From contig JAIYDP010000049.1 in NCBI GenBank assembly GCA_027487435.1, positions 1 to 46,438 on the forward strand: 46,438 nucleotides of DNA, given 5' to 3'. Shown here piece after piece: positions 23,501-32,402 of this stretch (positions are counted from its first letter, which is position 1; each line of letters starts with the position of its first letter). The stretch comes from Verrucomicrobiaceae bacterium. Lineage in GTDB: Bacteria > Verrucomicrobiota > Verrucomicrobiia > Verrucomicrobiales > Akkermansiaceae. Position numbers and translations under genes: made by a program. Under the pieces are notes generated by a model. It saw nothing but the letters and a program-made list of their open reading frames with translations. It ran no database searches and was not told the origin of the DNA.

Positions 23501-24022
23501 GACGACCCCGCAATGGGAATCAACCAGGGCTAACGTTTTCATTTTGGAGAAAGCTAATAGCCGAATATCTTCAGGAAATAGGAGGTCTTCATAACTAGGG
23601 AAGTATTCTAAACGCTCACGGAGTAGTTGCGAGACGTCGGACACGAAGGAAGTCGCAATCGGCTGCCCTGCGAAGCCAGCGCATGCCACCTCTATTTTCG
23701 CAGATGCCGTTACGTTGTTACAATGGAACCGCGTTTCAATGCGATGCCAGTACCTTGTAGAAATCGTAATTGAAATGGACAGCTTGCTCAGTTGACAGCT
23801 CTTGACTGTAACTTCGTCGAGAAGTACTTCTGCAATGCACTCTGTGTCTGGTCCAACTTGAGCAATGGCAGTTACAATTACTGGGGAGCCAACAACTTGC
23901 CCAGAAGACGGGTGAAGAATTTGTGCTTGAAATGCATTGGCAGACCAGAACAAAGCAAGAAGACAATAACAAAACATCGTACAGAGAACTTTTAACCACA
24001 GAGCACCTACAAACTGTGTCAT
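20599..24022 (-). CDS. Secretory-pathway protein: unknown luminal domain fused to exostosin-family (GT47) domain
   Basis: Exons 24022-22792, 22758-22721 and 22686-20599, with introns 22759-22791 (33 nt) and 22687-22720 (34 nt), give 3,357 nt, 1,118 residues. The two introns turn what look like two separate genes into one frame: RRHERA joins TEIYSTPSFEEAE, which joins RDCRVFGFSRALFRYPPH. Start ATG 24022 (MTQFVGALWLK) is followed by a hydrophobic segment (VLCTMFCYCLLALFW), a signal anchor typical of Golgi glycosyltransferases. Residues ~30-425 are a beta-rich region of unknown family. Residues ~450-700 carry the GT47 exostosin core: HLILFLEAHP, FLAVFVGRQ, IIVINGNYP, FALAPRGNGVQSFRFYEAFE and FGAVPVYIYDD. 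A further ~400 C-terminal residues are unassigned. Likely a Golgi glycosyltransferase for cell-surface glycans; donor and acceptor unknown. The stop is 16 bp before the ARL16-like start. Confidence 0.82.
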
Positions 24023-24460
24023 CGCATGATTCGCATTCCCTCCCTTTCTCCGTATCGTGCTAAGCCTCTTTAAAATCTCTTCAAGGGTATTGTTTTCCAC
24101 CGCCGGAACCAAATGTACTCTTTTCCACGAAACACTACGTTTTATCTTGAATACGGAAGGCACAGGCAGAGAGTACAAGAATATTGGCAAGGCGACAAGG
24201 CGGTGCGAATCGAATGAACTCGGGAGAGTCAGGCGGCGGAAAATTGGAGGGTGGTAATCGAACGATCAGGTCTGATGAGCAGCGAAAGGACTGAACAAGA
24301 CCACATTGTTGTTGTAGTTCTTGGCCGTTGCGACTTTCTTAAGACCCCAGCTTCTGTTGACCATACCCTGACTTTACTCTAAAAATGAGACCAATGGTTA
24401 ACACGACTGTAGAATACAATAAGTCACTCTGAATGATGGAAGCTGAGTCAAGCGTAACGT
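24023..24460. other. 438-bp intergenic region, small ORF only
   Basis: Between the GT47 fusion start and the Frag1-like stop (both minus). The GT47 frame stays open upstream to about 24190 but without an ATG. On the plus strand 24275-24382 encodes 35 residues (MSSERTEQDHIVVVVLGRCD...); it resembles no family and may be chance. Nothing else seen. Confidence 0.35.
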
Positions 24461-25237
24461 TCAAATGTAAAGCTCGACTTCGTTTGAAGTTCCTTTTTCT
24501 TCAGAAACCGGATGGATGGGGAATGCACTGTAGTCGAACACGAAGCTGCAATAAAAGCATGCCACAAAAAAGAAACAGAGGTGTTCAGTGACGCTTCCTA
24601 ACATCTGCTCGCCAAGACAATTTCTGTAGTCTATCACTCCTTCGCTGTCCTTTCTCAATGGGCACGCAATCGACCGACCGATCGGAAGATAAATGACAAT
24701 CGCAACAAAGTACAACAAGAAAAAGGAGAGCTTCAGTCCGAGGGACACTTTGAAGTGAGGATTGTCTTGATGGGCTTTGTTTGTCTTGAGCATTATCCAC
24801 ACGCCGCAAGTTGACAACAAGAAGAAGAAGCTCAAAATAAAAAAGATGTACTTTGCAGCGAAATGAAGCGTCTCATGTAGCAAGTAAGAATTGATCGCAA
24901 ATATGATGCAGAAACATGAGGCAACGATAGAAAACGCAAGTGCGACGTGATTCAAAATGAAGACAGCGCGAGATGTTTGAGATCCTCGATAGGCACACTT
25001 CGAAGCTGTTAGATGCATCCGGACAGCACAGAAAGATTGCAGCAGCGCACCAATGGAAACACCAATGGAGAACACGAGATACTCAGGAGAAAATGCACCG
25101 ATGTCAGTTAGATACTGAAAAGGAAGGCCTCCATTTCTGTGGCTATTGAATGCCTTGTTGATGACGATGGCGACAAGATCGGTTCCGAAGGAAAATAGAA
25201 GCGAAAATAAAGGGATCACGACCCAGAGAGCAGACAT
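24461..25237 (-). CDS. Frag1/DRAM/Sfk1-type six-helix membrane protein
   Basis: Intronless, 258 residues from ATG 25237. Hydrophobic segments near residues 5-25 (ALWVVIPLFSLLFSFGTD), 48-72, 88-112, 120-145, 160-182 and 215-235 indicate about six membrane helices. The family pattern is visible: YLTDIGAFSPEYLVFSIGVSI (the conserved ISDTG-like motif after helix 1), a central basic loop with RMHLTASKCAYRG, and late polar loops with paired Cys. Relatives include PGAP2/FRAG1 (GPI-anchor remodelling), DRAM (autophagy) and Sfk1 (plasma membrane); I cannot choose among them. The C-terminus is short, acidic and cytosolic (EEKGTSNEVELYI). An N-terminal extension may exist (see 25238-25550). Confidence 0.7.
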   Translation of the reverse strand: MSALWVVIPLFSLLFSFGTDLVAIVINKAFNSHRNGGLPFQYLTDIGAFSPEYLVFSIGVSIGALLQSFCAVRMHLTASKCAYRGSQTSRAVFILNHVALAFSIVASCFCIIFAINSYLLHETLHFAAKYIFFILSFFFLLSTCGVWIMLKTNKAHQDNPHFKVSLGLKLSFFLLYFVAIVIYLPIGRSIACPLRKDSEGVIDYRNCLGEQMLGSVTEHLCFFFVACFYCSFVFDYSAFPIHPVSEEKGTSNEVELYI

Positions 25238-25550
25238 GCCAAACAAACTACTTAACAGATTGATTATTTTTCTCTAACTGAAAACAGTAGAAAAAGTCTC
25301 ATTGTACGTTTATTGCAGAAATTTGACCACAAAAATTCAATTTCTTCTTTCTATTACAAAAAGTGTCCACCAAAAAATTAAAGAGCAAACAATGGAGAAG
25401 TTGGGGAACAGTTGATGATGATGCAAACTCCATGTGATCGGCCGAAGTCTTCGCTGACTTCAAAGGGGATGACATCCATAAATCTTCGACGCTAAATAGG
25501 TCTGAAGTGATCCAGCTTTCCTTCAGCAAAAGTAGCTGTGATTGATCTTC
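25238..25550 (-). other. AT-rich gap; possible extra 5' exons of the Frag1-like gene
   Basis: On the minus strand a frame from 25541 to 25314 (ESWITSDLFSVEDLWMSSP...) can be joined by a 34-nt GT-AG intron (25279-25312) to the frame of the membrane protein, and by a 35-nt intron to an ATG at 25576. That ATG would overlap the first codons of the plus-strand gene starting at 25551, which makes the model doubtful. The alternative is a plain divergent promoter region. Confidence 0.3.
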
Positions 25551-26595
25551 ATGACAAATGCTAATTTCGAAGACATTGGTTTGCGCACTGGTTCGAGGGA
25601 GAGCTCGCCACGAAAGTCATCCCGGTCTTCCAGGTGCAGCATTTCCTGACTATTTCTTACAGCCAGCTCCCTCGAGAAGAAACAACTGCAGCAGATTACG
25701 GGGGCGAGAAGCCCAGAGCGAGTGCATCGATATTGCTGTCCCCCTGTTTCTAATTATTTAGGATGTCAGCCCATTGGACACATTTTCCTCCTATATATAT
25801 GTTAATTCTGAATATGACCGTGAACGCGCAATGAATTCTCTTCAGCGGAAGAAGAGCAAGTCCAAGTTCAACGGTCCTGACAAGTTCGGTGTAGGGCTCC
25901 CAGACGTCAACAATGAGGTCCGATATTTCTCGACATTCCCATACATTCCTCCGTACCCTCATGTAGCTCGTTCTCCACCCCAATCCCCGATGCGGCAGCT
26001 GAGTCCAATGTCGTCGCCGTCAATGTCCATGTGATTCAATCCTCTCGAATCTGATGTCCAAGGTTTCCCTCGCCTAAGCGAGCCCCCGATTCCCCCGTTT
26101 TGTCCAACACGAGATACTCTTCCCCCACGCTTGTTCAGTCCCTTCCATTCTCTCCAGGGGGTGCCACTCGCTTCATGGCGGCCAATAGCCGTGATTCGCA
26201 AAAGCAGGTCATTCGGTGGCTGAGGAAGCTTTTCTCCTCTGATTGGCCTGCGCTGTTGTCATCCGTGGCTTTGGATGAAGCTAGTGGAATTGTCGCGTCT
26301 TTTCAATCGAGCCCATCAAACAAATCGCTGATCGTTTACATGAACAATTTTATTCGCGCAAATTGTAGTCGGTAGCTGTGCTTTGTTGATGTCGACAGCG
26401 TTTGCGGTCGAGCAAAAGATGTTTCGCGATACCTCCCACTGGGCTGTCGAAGACGAAGGATTCGTCACGTTTCGAATCAAAACGCCATGTGCCACGTCCT
26501 CACGACATCTCTCACCTGTAGGGTCTGTTCGAAAGGAGAAACGCCCTCCGTCACCGCCAGGACGTTTGATGCGTTCATCATCTCCGACGTTGTAA
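25551..26595 (+). CDS. Ser/Pro-rich protein of unknown function
   Basis: Exons 25551-25633, 25663-25737, 25770-26030, 26063-26364 and 26399-26595 give 918 nt, 305 residues with consistent phases (introns 29, 32, 32 and 34 nt; the first may instead be 38 nt, starting at 25625). The protein begins MTNANFEDIGLRTGSRESS and is mostly disordered with many Ser-Pro sites (SPMRQLSPMSSPS, FPSPKRAPDSP, SSPTLVQSLPFSP, RPPSPPGR), likely phosphorylation targets. A predicted folded patch covers residues ~170-235 (SQKQVIRWLRKLFSSDWPAL, then SNKSLIVYMNNFIRAN). No domain recognised. The last exon was accepted because a 34-nt intron removes an in-frame stop and opens 66 more codons, leaving only 37 bp to the convergent MFS gene. 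Confidence 0.6.
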
Positions 26596-26632
26596 TTGTA
26601 CAATACTAACTTCCTTACAAATTCAATCCATC

Positions 26633-28095
26633 TTACGCGTCGCCCAGCTCGGGAATGTCCGCAAGCGGATCCGCCAACGGTTTCCGTTTTGGAAAGATCA
26701 ACGTCATGACGAAACCGCACGACACCATGGACGCTACGGTGACGAGCATGCCAAAGTAGCCGAGCCGCTTGAGCAGCGTTTGGACAAGCACTGCGCCAAC
26801 AACTCCTCCGACGGCATTGCACGAGAAGAGGGCGCCGTAGATCAACCCGACGTTCTCTTGGCCGAATGTCTTGGCGGTTGCAGACGGAAAGAGGGAAAAA
26901 TTTCCGCCAATGTTGAAGAAAATGAGGAAGATCCAGATTGCGAAGGATGCTTGGCCGAGGTACTGGGTGTAGTTGAGAGAGAAAAGCAGAGCGATTTGAA
27001 AGACGGACATGACGATCATCGTCGGCTTGAATTGGAAACGATCGCCGACGGAGCCCCAAAAAATCCTCCCAAGCGCGTTCGCTACCGATGAGAGGCTTCC
27101 CACGATGGAGAGGAATCGATCGTCCGCAATGAACGTCGACCCGAAGACTTTGTACACATTGCTCAGAAACGTCGTGGCTTGGTTGTTGAGCAAAAAGTTG
27201 AGCCACAGAATCCAAAAATGGCGGGTGCGGAGGGCTTGGGCAAGCGTCAGCGGCCTGCTGCCGGCTATTTTTGACTCCGCGAGGAGCTCGTACTGAGTGG
27301 AAGGGATGCGGAGAATGATGGCGCCTAGGGCGATAAGGCCAGCATACATCCCTTTGATGTGAGACGGAGATGATTGATTAGGACCTGCAGAGAGGAGAAA
27401 CAGCTTTGGGACGTTCTCGACGACCTCCTTGCTGAAATATTTTTGTCCGTTGACAACAATGTCAGGAGGAATGTTGTTTGGGTTGACATAAGCAGTTTGG
27501 ACTTGATTGAAGACAAAAGCACCAAGGCCAAACCCTGCAACAATGACACCGCTGGCCATCCCGCGGCGATTGGGAAACCACTTCATGGCTGCGATGTGAA
27601 ATGGGCGCAGGGAAAACACGCACCACATACCAACGGAGAGGTGTATGCAATACCTCCGCCAATGCCAAACAGGAGGCCGTAAGTGATGATGAAAGCAGGA
27701 AACATCGAAGCGGTGAAGTACGTCAACGCGACTGCTGCAACAAATATCGACCCCCCCAGGATGGATCCGACACGAGGACCCCACTTCTTCTCGATGATAC
27801 CACCTAAAGCTATGACGACGCTTTGTCCGGCTACAGCCGCGGCGAGGACCCAGACCGTATCGGCGTACTCAATGTTTTGGAAACTCCTCATGTACGAAGT
27901 CACGTAAGGGTTGAGATTGCCCCATGTGTAAAGGGATCCGAGAGGAAGCTCTATGAGAACCCCAGCCTGCCAAATCACGAAAACCAAGATTCGTCTTACG
28001 ATCAAGGACAAAACACCGTCGCGATTAGAGGGTGTCATTTCGCAGTCAGAAGTACCACAATGTGGAGCCTCCCCTTGAATGACGCGCGCATTCAT
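26633..28095 (-). CDS. MFS transporter, oxalate/formate antiporter (OFA) type
   Basis: Exons 28095-27624 and 27588-26633 joined over a 35-nt intron: 1,428 nt, 475 residues. The junction restores the hallmark after helix 4: IAYTSPLVCAMKWFPNRRGMASG. Other family signs: LPLGSLYTWGNLNPYV near helix 1, GGIIEKKWGPRVG (motif A-like loop), GVIVAGFGLGAF, ALGRIFWGSVGDRF after the central loop, and GLIYGALFSCNAVGGVVG in helix 10. Twelve hydrophobic helices are visible, with a central hydrophilic loop (SESKIAGSRPLTLAQALRT). OFA and related monocarboxylate carriers move small organic acids; the substrate here is unknown. The N-terminus is ~35 residues, polar. It faces the LPPH-repeat gene start across 68 bp. 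Confidence 0.85.
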
Positions 28096-28163
28096 TGGCT
28101 TTGATGGCTTCCTTTCGACATTGGAATGATAACGGTGCAACTAAATAGCAGCAGCTGGTGGAC

Positions 28164-31100
28164 ATGGTGCCGAACCATCGAGGTTTACACCCCCTCGAAA
28201 ATATAACAGAGAAACTACATCGCCTAGAGCTCGTCTTTCGCGTCGCTCTTTTTGCTGCTTTGTACAAGATGCCTGTCGGATCAACTGCAAAACGCAACTC
28301 CACACTGTATTGAAGTCACCAAACTGTCAGCGTAGAGTTCACAAGCTAGCGGGCCGAACTGAAGGACTTGACAGAGCTCGTCGACATTTTCGTCGCTGTC
28401 GAGTTATTCCAAACAAAGGGACACAAAGACTCTCTGCCTGCGTCAGCTTGGGACTCAAGCACCAACGAACCTCAGCCAGGCTCGATCCACTCGTGGGCCT
28501 TTGGAAATCGAGACCTTCGTCGTGAGACTCCACACCAGTCTCTGTCCAAACTTGACGGAGGAAAGTGAATTCGTGCCCATGATAAAATCCTCCTCGGATC
28601 TTAAACGAAGAAACATCGCTGAGAGTCCTCAAGATGAGGAGACGAGAGGCAGATTCATTTGTTTCCGAGTTTACCCACCCGCCATGCTCAGAGAGCTCAA
28701 CGACGCAGTCGGAAGATGTTACCCACCCTGGAACAACGTGCTTGTGACCGATAGAAGTCCCTTGAGACTTCGATTCGATCATGACATCGAACTCATCTAT
28801 AACATCGAGACCAAGTGAGTTATACTCGCTGTGTCCCAAGGTAAATGAAATGTTTCCACCATAAAGCAGGACCTTGTCACCTTTGCAGTTATTTTGGCGA
28901 CACCATCCAGAAATTACCAAGAAATGCAGCAGGAGCTGAAAAAAACCACACAGTTGAGTCTTCGTCCGATCCCCGCAGCTGCCCTAACTCTCCAGAAACA
29001 TCCCATGCGCCTTTGCTCGATGTTCCAGTCCACCCATCCGCAGACCACCGAAAAAAGGATGATGCGATCGCATCCTCTTCTATTCAAATTAGAATCCTTT
29101 CAGCTTGGAAAATCTACGAGCGCCTGCGACGACCAAAAACATGGCCAGAAAGAATTCTCGCGTCCTCAACATTGGTAACAAACTCGTTTGGATAAGCTTC
29201 TGTTAAGGTACTTCGGACTAAGCGTTCGTGGGAAAAAGAAATCATGCAGGGTGGTCGCAGACGTAAATCCTTGCTGTTTTCAGTAACTATTCAGGGCTTC
29301 AAAGGCCTACTGCGTCGCCATCGAAGCGCAGCCTTGCAATGATGGATCGTAGAATGCATGCCGCACGTCTTGCATCTCTTTCAACTGACCTGGGCCACAT
29401 TTCTGCTGAAGTGCTCAGGCTCACATCATCTCCAATGTCGAGATGGATTTATGATGAAAACGAATCTTCTGTAACCCGGAACGCTCAAAGAATTACTGAA
29501 ACGCTGGTTGCATACAATGCCCTGTTGGAAAGAATGGTTGGCGCAGTCCATCTTGAGGTGACATCAAGGCTGCATCTATTCCACTGACTCACCCAGATTG
29601 ATTCCATTTCGCCAAACAAGACGGTGCAAGCTCTAATGGAGAGTGTGCGAAGAAATGAGGCTCTTCGGAACCTTGTTCCTTTTCGAATGCAGAGGGGGGA
29701 TCTCTTCGTATCATTTTCTCTCTGAAATCTCATTCTTTCAGAACAATATGGATGCTCGGCTTATCGTCGCTAGCACACAAGCGCCCCTCATCGACGACAT
29801 GGAGCTGGCGACGCTCTGCTCCAAGATCGAGCACAAAAACATTCATTTACCGTCAATTATCGTTCCAACTTCACGCTGGCACTCTCTGATGCCCCTAGAC
29901 ATACGCAGCTCAGTTCAACCCTCCTCAGCCGTCTCCAGCTCCAGTAGCTTCCAACTCGTCCTCCGATGCAGCAAAGAGGCCGGCGCCTGCAGTCTCGTCG
30001 GCAGGAGAAGGGCCTCCCAACGCCGGCATGACGTCTCTTTCAGAAGTACCATCTCCGTTGCTTCCCTCACTACTCAAGCTCTCCTCTGATGGAGATTTCC
30101 TGAAGAAGCTGTTTCAAAACCTCAAGTCGAAACATGGGCGAAAATTCCTTTCGGTGGATTCCCCCTCCCCCCCCCACGCTGACGATGAAGTCCTCTGACA
30201 CAGATTTTCCTTTGCGATGGCAGAGCCAAAGCAGCGCGTATGCGTCCCCTGTTGACGAGGAGGACGGCAAGGTGATCACGATTGAGGAGTTGGCGAGGCT
30301 GCACACCGAAAAGGCGTCGAAAAACATTCGCAAGCTCGTTCGAAAGGTGCGACGATCCGTCAACAAGTCCCTCAAGGAGATTCGGGACCTTGTGTTCACT
30401 TCCAAAATGCTTCCAGATGTCCCTTCGCCTGATGGGAGCCCCACACAAAAAGAACTTTTGGCAGCGGAAGCGCGAGAGCGGCTGCAGTCGTTGCGACGGC
30501 GCATCAACGAGGAGGTGCCCGACCCTTCGCTTCTGCCCCCCCAGATCTGGCAATTCATTCGAGGCCAAGATGGCCCCGTGGAGCTCTACGAGGGCGGTCA
30601 GCTCGGCCGGCCCCCGAAGACGTCGCGATCGTCTGCGGGAACTCCCCGCCGACGACGGCGTCGGGGGCAACCGTCGCGGGGGTCTGCGGTCGTCCACGAT
30701 TTCGTCGCGGCGGCACATGCGGAAGTGCTCGAGCGCTTGGAGCGTGCGGAGGCGCTTTGGGCGAACGTGGCGGCCAAAGCAATGAGCGGCGATGCACTAG
30801 CGGCTCTTCAAGACGTCGACGAAGCGAAGCGGCTCACCCGCGAAGCGAATGAAGCAGCCAAGGCTCTGCGCGAGAAATTGGACGCGAGGGTTGAGGCGGA
30901 CCCTTCGCTTCTTGTTTTCCTCCGCCAGCTTCCAACGCATTTGGAAAATTTGGTCACGACAGACGTTGACGCTCTCGCTCTTTTCAAAAATGGAGGTCTC
31001 CGTGCGGACACGGCCTGGCTTGTCAATCAGGCGGCTAAAATAAACGGCCTGGTTGTCCACGCGGCTCAGATTTCCAAAGCGAAGGGCGACGCGACGGCGG

Positions 31101-32393
31101 AAGTCCGCGAGATTGACGGAGAGATGGCGAAATTACAGCGCGCATATCGCCGAGTGAAACCCCCCCTCAATCTCCTCCCCCCTCACGTCCGCGCGATGGC
31201 AACGTCGAGTCTGAGTGCAATGCGGCTTTGGCGTGAGGGCAAGACTGACCCTCTTGTCGCAGGGGCTAGCGAGCGCGCGAAAGAGATTTCCGACCTCCTG
31301 ACGGCCGCCAACTCAGTGCGCGAGGTGTCGGAGGCGCCAGATACGCCAGGGCGGGTCCGAGAGCTGCTGCAGGTGCTGGTGGCGGAACTCGTTCGCCGCG
31401 CGGAGGACAAAGCAAAGGAGCTGCGGTCTGCGGGCCGGCTGCCGGAGATGTACCTCCGCAAGATGCCTCCGCATGCGCGGAACTTGATTGAGTCAACCGA
31501 AAGTGCGGTGGAGCTTTGGGCGGAGGGCCGCATTGATCCTGCAATGTGCAGCGCCGTGGATGGGCTGGAGGATGTGCGCCGGGCGATGGGCACTGCGCGC
31601 GCTCTGTCGGAGCGCGCTCGAGCGGGCGGAAGGGGAATTGGAAGCGACGCACTCTTTCTTCAGGCGCAGCTGATCGTCCATGACGCGGAGAGTCGAAAAA
31701 GAGGCCTGCTGGAGGTGGTGGAGAAATACAAGACGTTTCTGCCGGAGCATTTGCGCGCGATGATTGAAGAGCCCATCCCCGAGTTTAACGAAGAGGTGGA
31801 GGAGGAAAAGTCAGCGCGCGCAGCGTCAACGCATCGCAGTGCGCGAAGCGCAAGAAGCGACAAACCTCCGTCGGCCCGCATGGTACACCCCTCGCCTCGA
31901 TTGGTATGGGCTGCTCCTTTTGACGCCATAGGTCAGTCGAGGGGGCGTCGTCATGTCCGAAGACGTGGCGGCGGCGCTGACTGACGAAGACCTGGCCCTC
32001 GACGACGACGAGCTCGCCGCACTGGAGCGGCTGGGGGCGGGTGACACTAGCGCGGAGGGAGACGTTGAGGAAGAACAGGGGGGTGAACGACCGGAGGACT
32101 TCGATGAGTACGGGGGGGGGGGGTTACTACGTGGAGGAAGAGGATGAGGAAGCCGCGTATCGGCGGGCGCGAGCAGAAACGTCGAAAGCTGCGGCGGCTG
32201 TGGGGGAGGGGGGGAGGGGACGACTGATGGGCGCAGCCTGCTGAGGAGGCGGAAGAAGAAGTTGAGGAGGACGACGTAAATGTTGCTGCAACTTCTTTTG
32301 ATGGGCATGCAGATGGACGTGGATGAAGACGATGAGGAGCGGAAGCGAATCGAAGCGGAGAAGGCGCATCGTCTGCGTATTGCGCTGACTTGA
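28164..32393 (+). CDS. Long helical/coiled-coil protein with LPPH repeats, unknown family
   Basis: Well-supported exons: 28476-28818, ~28892-29174, 29208-29262, 29295-29557, 29597-29707, 29742-29861, 29899-30189, 30224-31903 and 31932 onward, joined by 28-39-nt introns; the end is at TGA 32393 (KAHRLRIALT). The first exons are uncertain: ATG 28164 (MVPNHRGLHPLENITEKL) is the best start, but its joining to the 28370 segment (ELKDLTELVDIFVAVELFQ) is unresolved, and 28819-28891 needs an unusually long 74-nt intron or two small ones. The protein has a Pro/Ser-rich linker (PPQPSPAPVASNSSS), then ~600 mostly helical residues with a recurrent LPPH motif, then an acidic tail (EEAEEEVEEDD, DVDEDDEERKR). 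No enzyme motif. A G12 run at 32112-32123 breaks the frame or lies in an intron. A scaffold or cytoskeletal role is a guess. Confidence 0.6.
30524..31776 (+). repeat. Five copies of a ~28-residue LPPH...LWxxGxxDP motif
   Basis: Copies at ~30524-30615 (LLPPQIWQFIRG...VELYEGGQLG), ~30919-31011 (QLPTHLENLVTTDVDALALF), ~31168-31257 (LLPPHVRAMATSSLSAMRLW), ~31456-31545 (KMPPHARNLIESTESAVELW) and a truncated one at ~31738-31776 (FLPEHLRAMIEEP). They are spaced ~95-130 codons apart and separated by charged helices. Consensus: L-P-P-H-hhxxhhxS-xxxA-hxLW-xxG-xxDP. Confidence 0.7.
32112..32123 (+). repeat. G12 homopolymer in or beside the LPPH-protein coding sequence
   Basis: Before the run the frame reads RPEDFDEYG; after it, coding-like sequence (YYVEEEDEEAAYRRA) continues in another frame. 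Either one G is extra (assembly or real indel), or the run lies inside a ~58-nt intron starting at the gtgaacg after the EEEQGG codons. Confidence 0.6.
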
Positions 32394-32402
32394 CAGGAAA
32401 AG

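Noticed and set aside
28164..28818. FAM135-like N-terminal domain
   Set aside because: Only the short VELFQ-like match was seen; the rest does not align and the exons are uncertain.
29244..30198. A separate ~270-residue gene, possibly Mediator subunit MED4-like
   Set aside because: A 34-nt intron at 30190-30223 and another at 29175-29207 place it in the middle of a longer gene; the MED4 resemblance was only a few residues.
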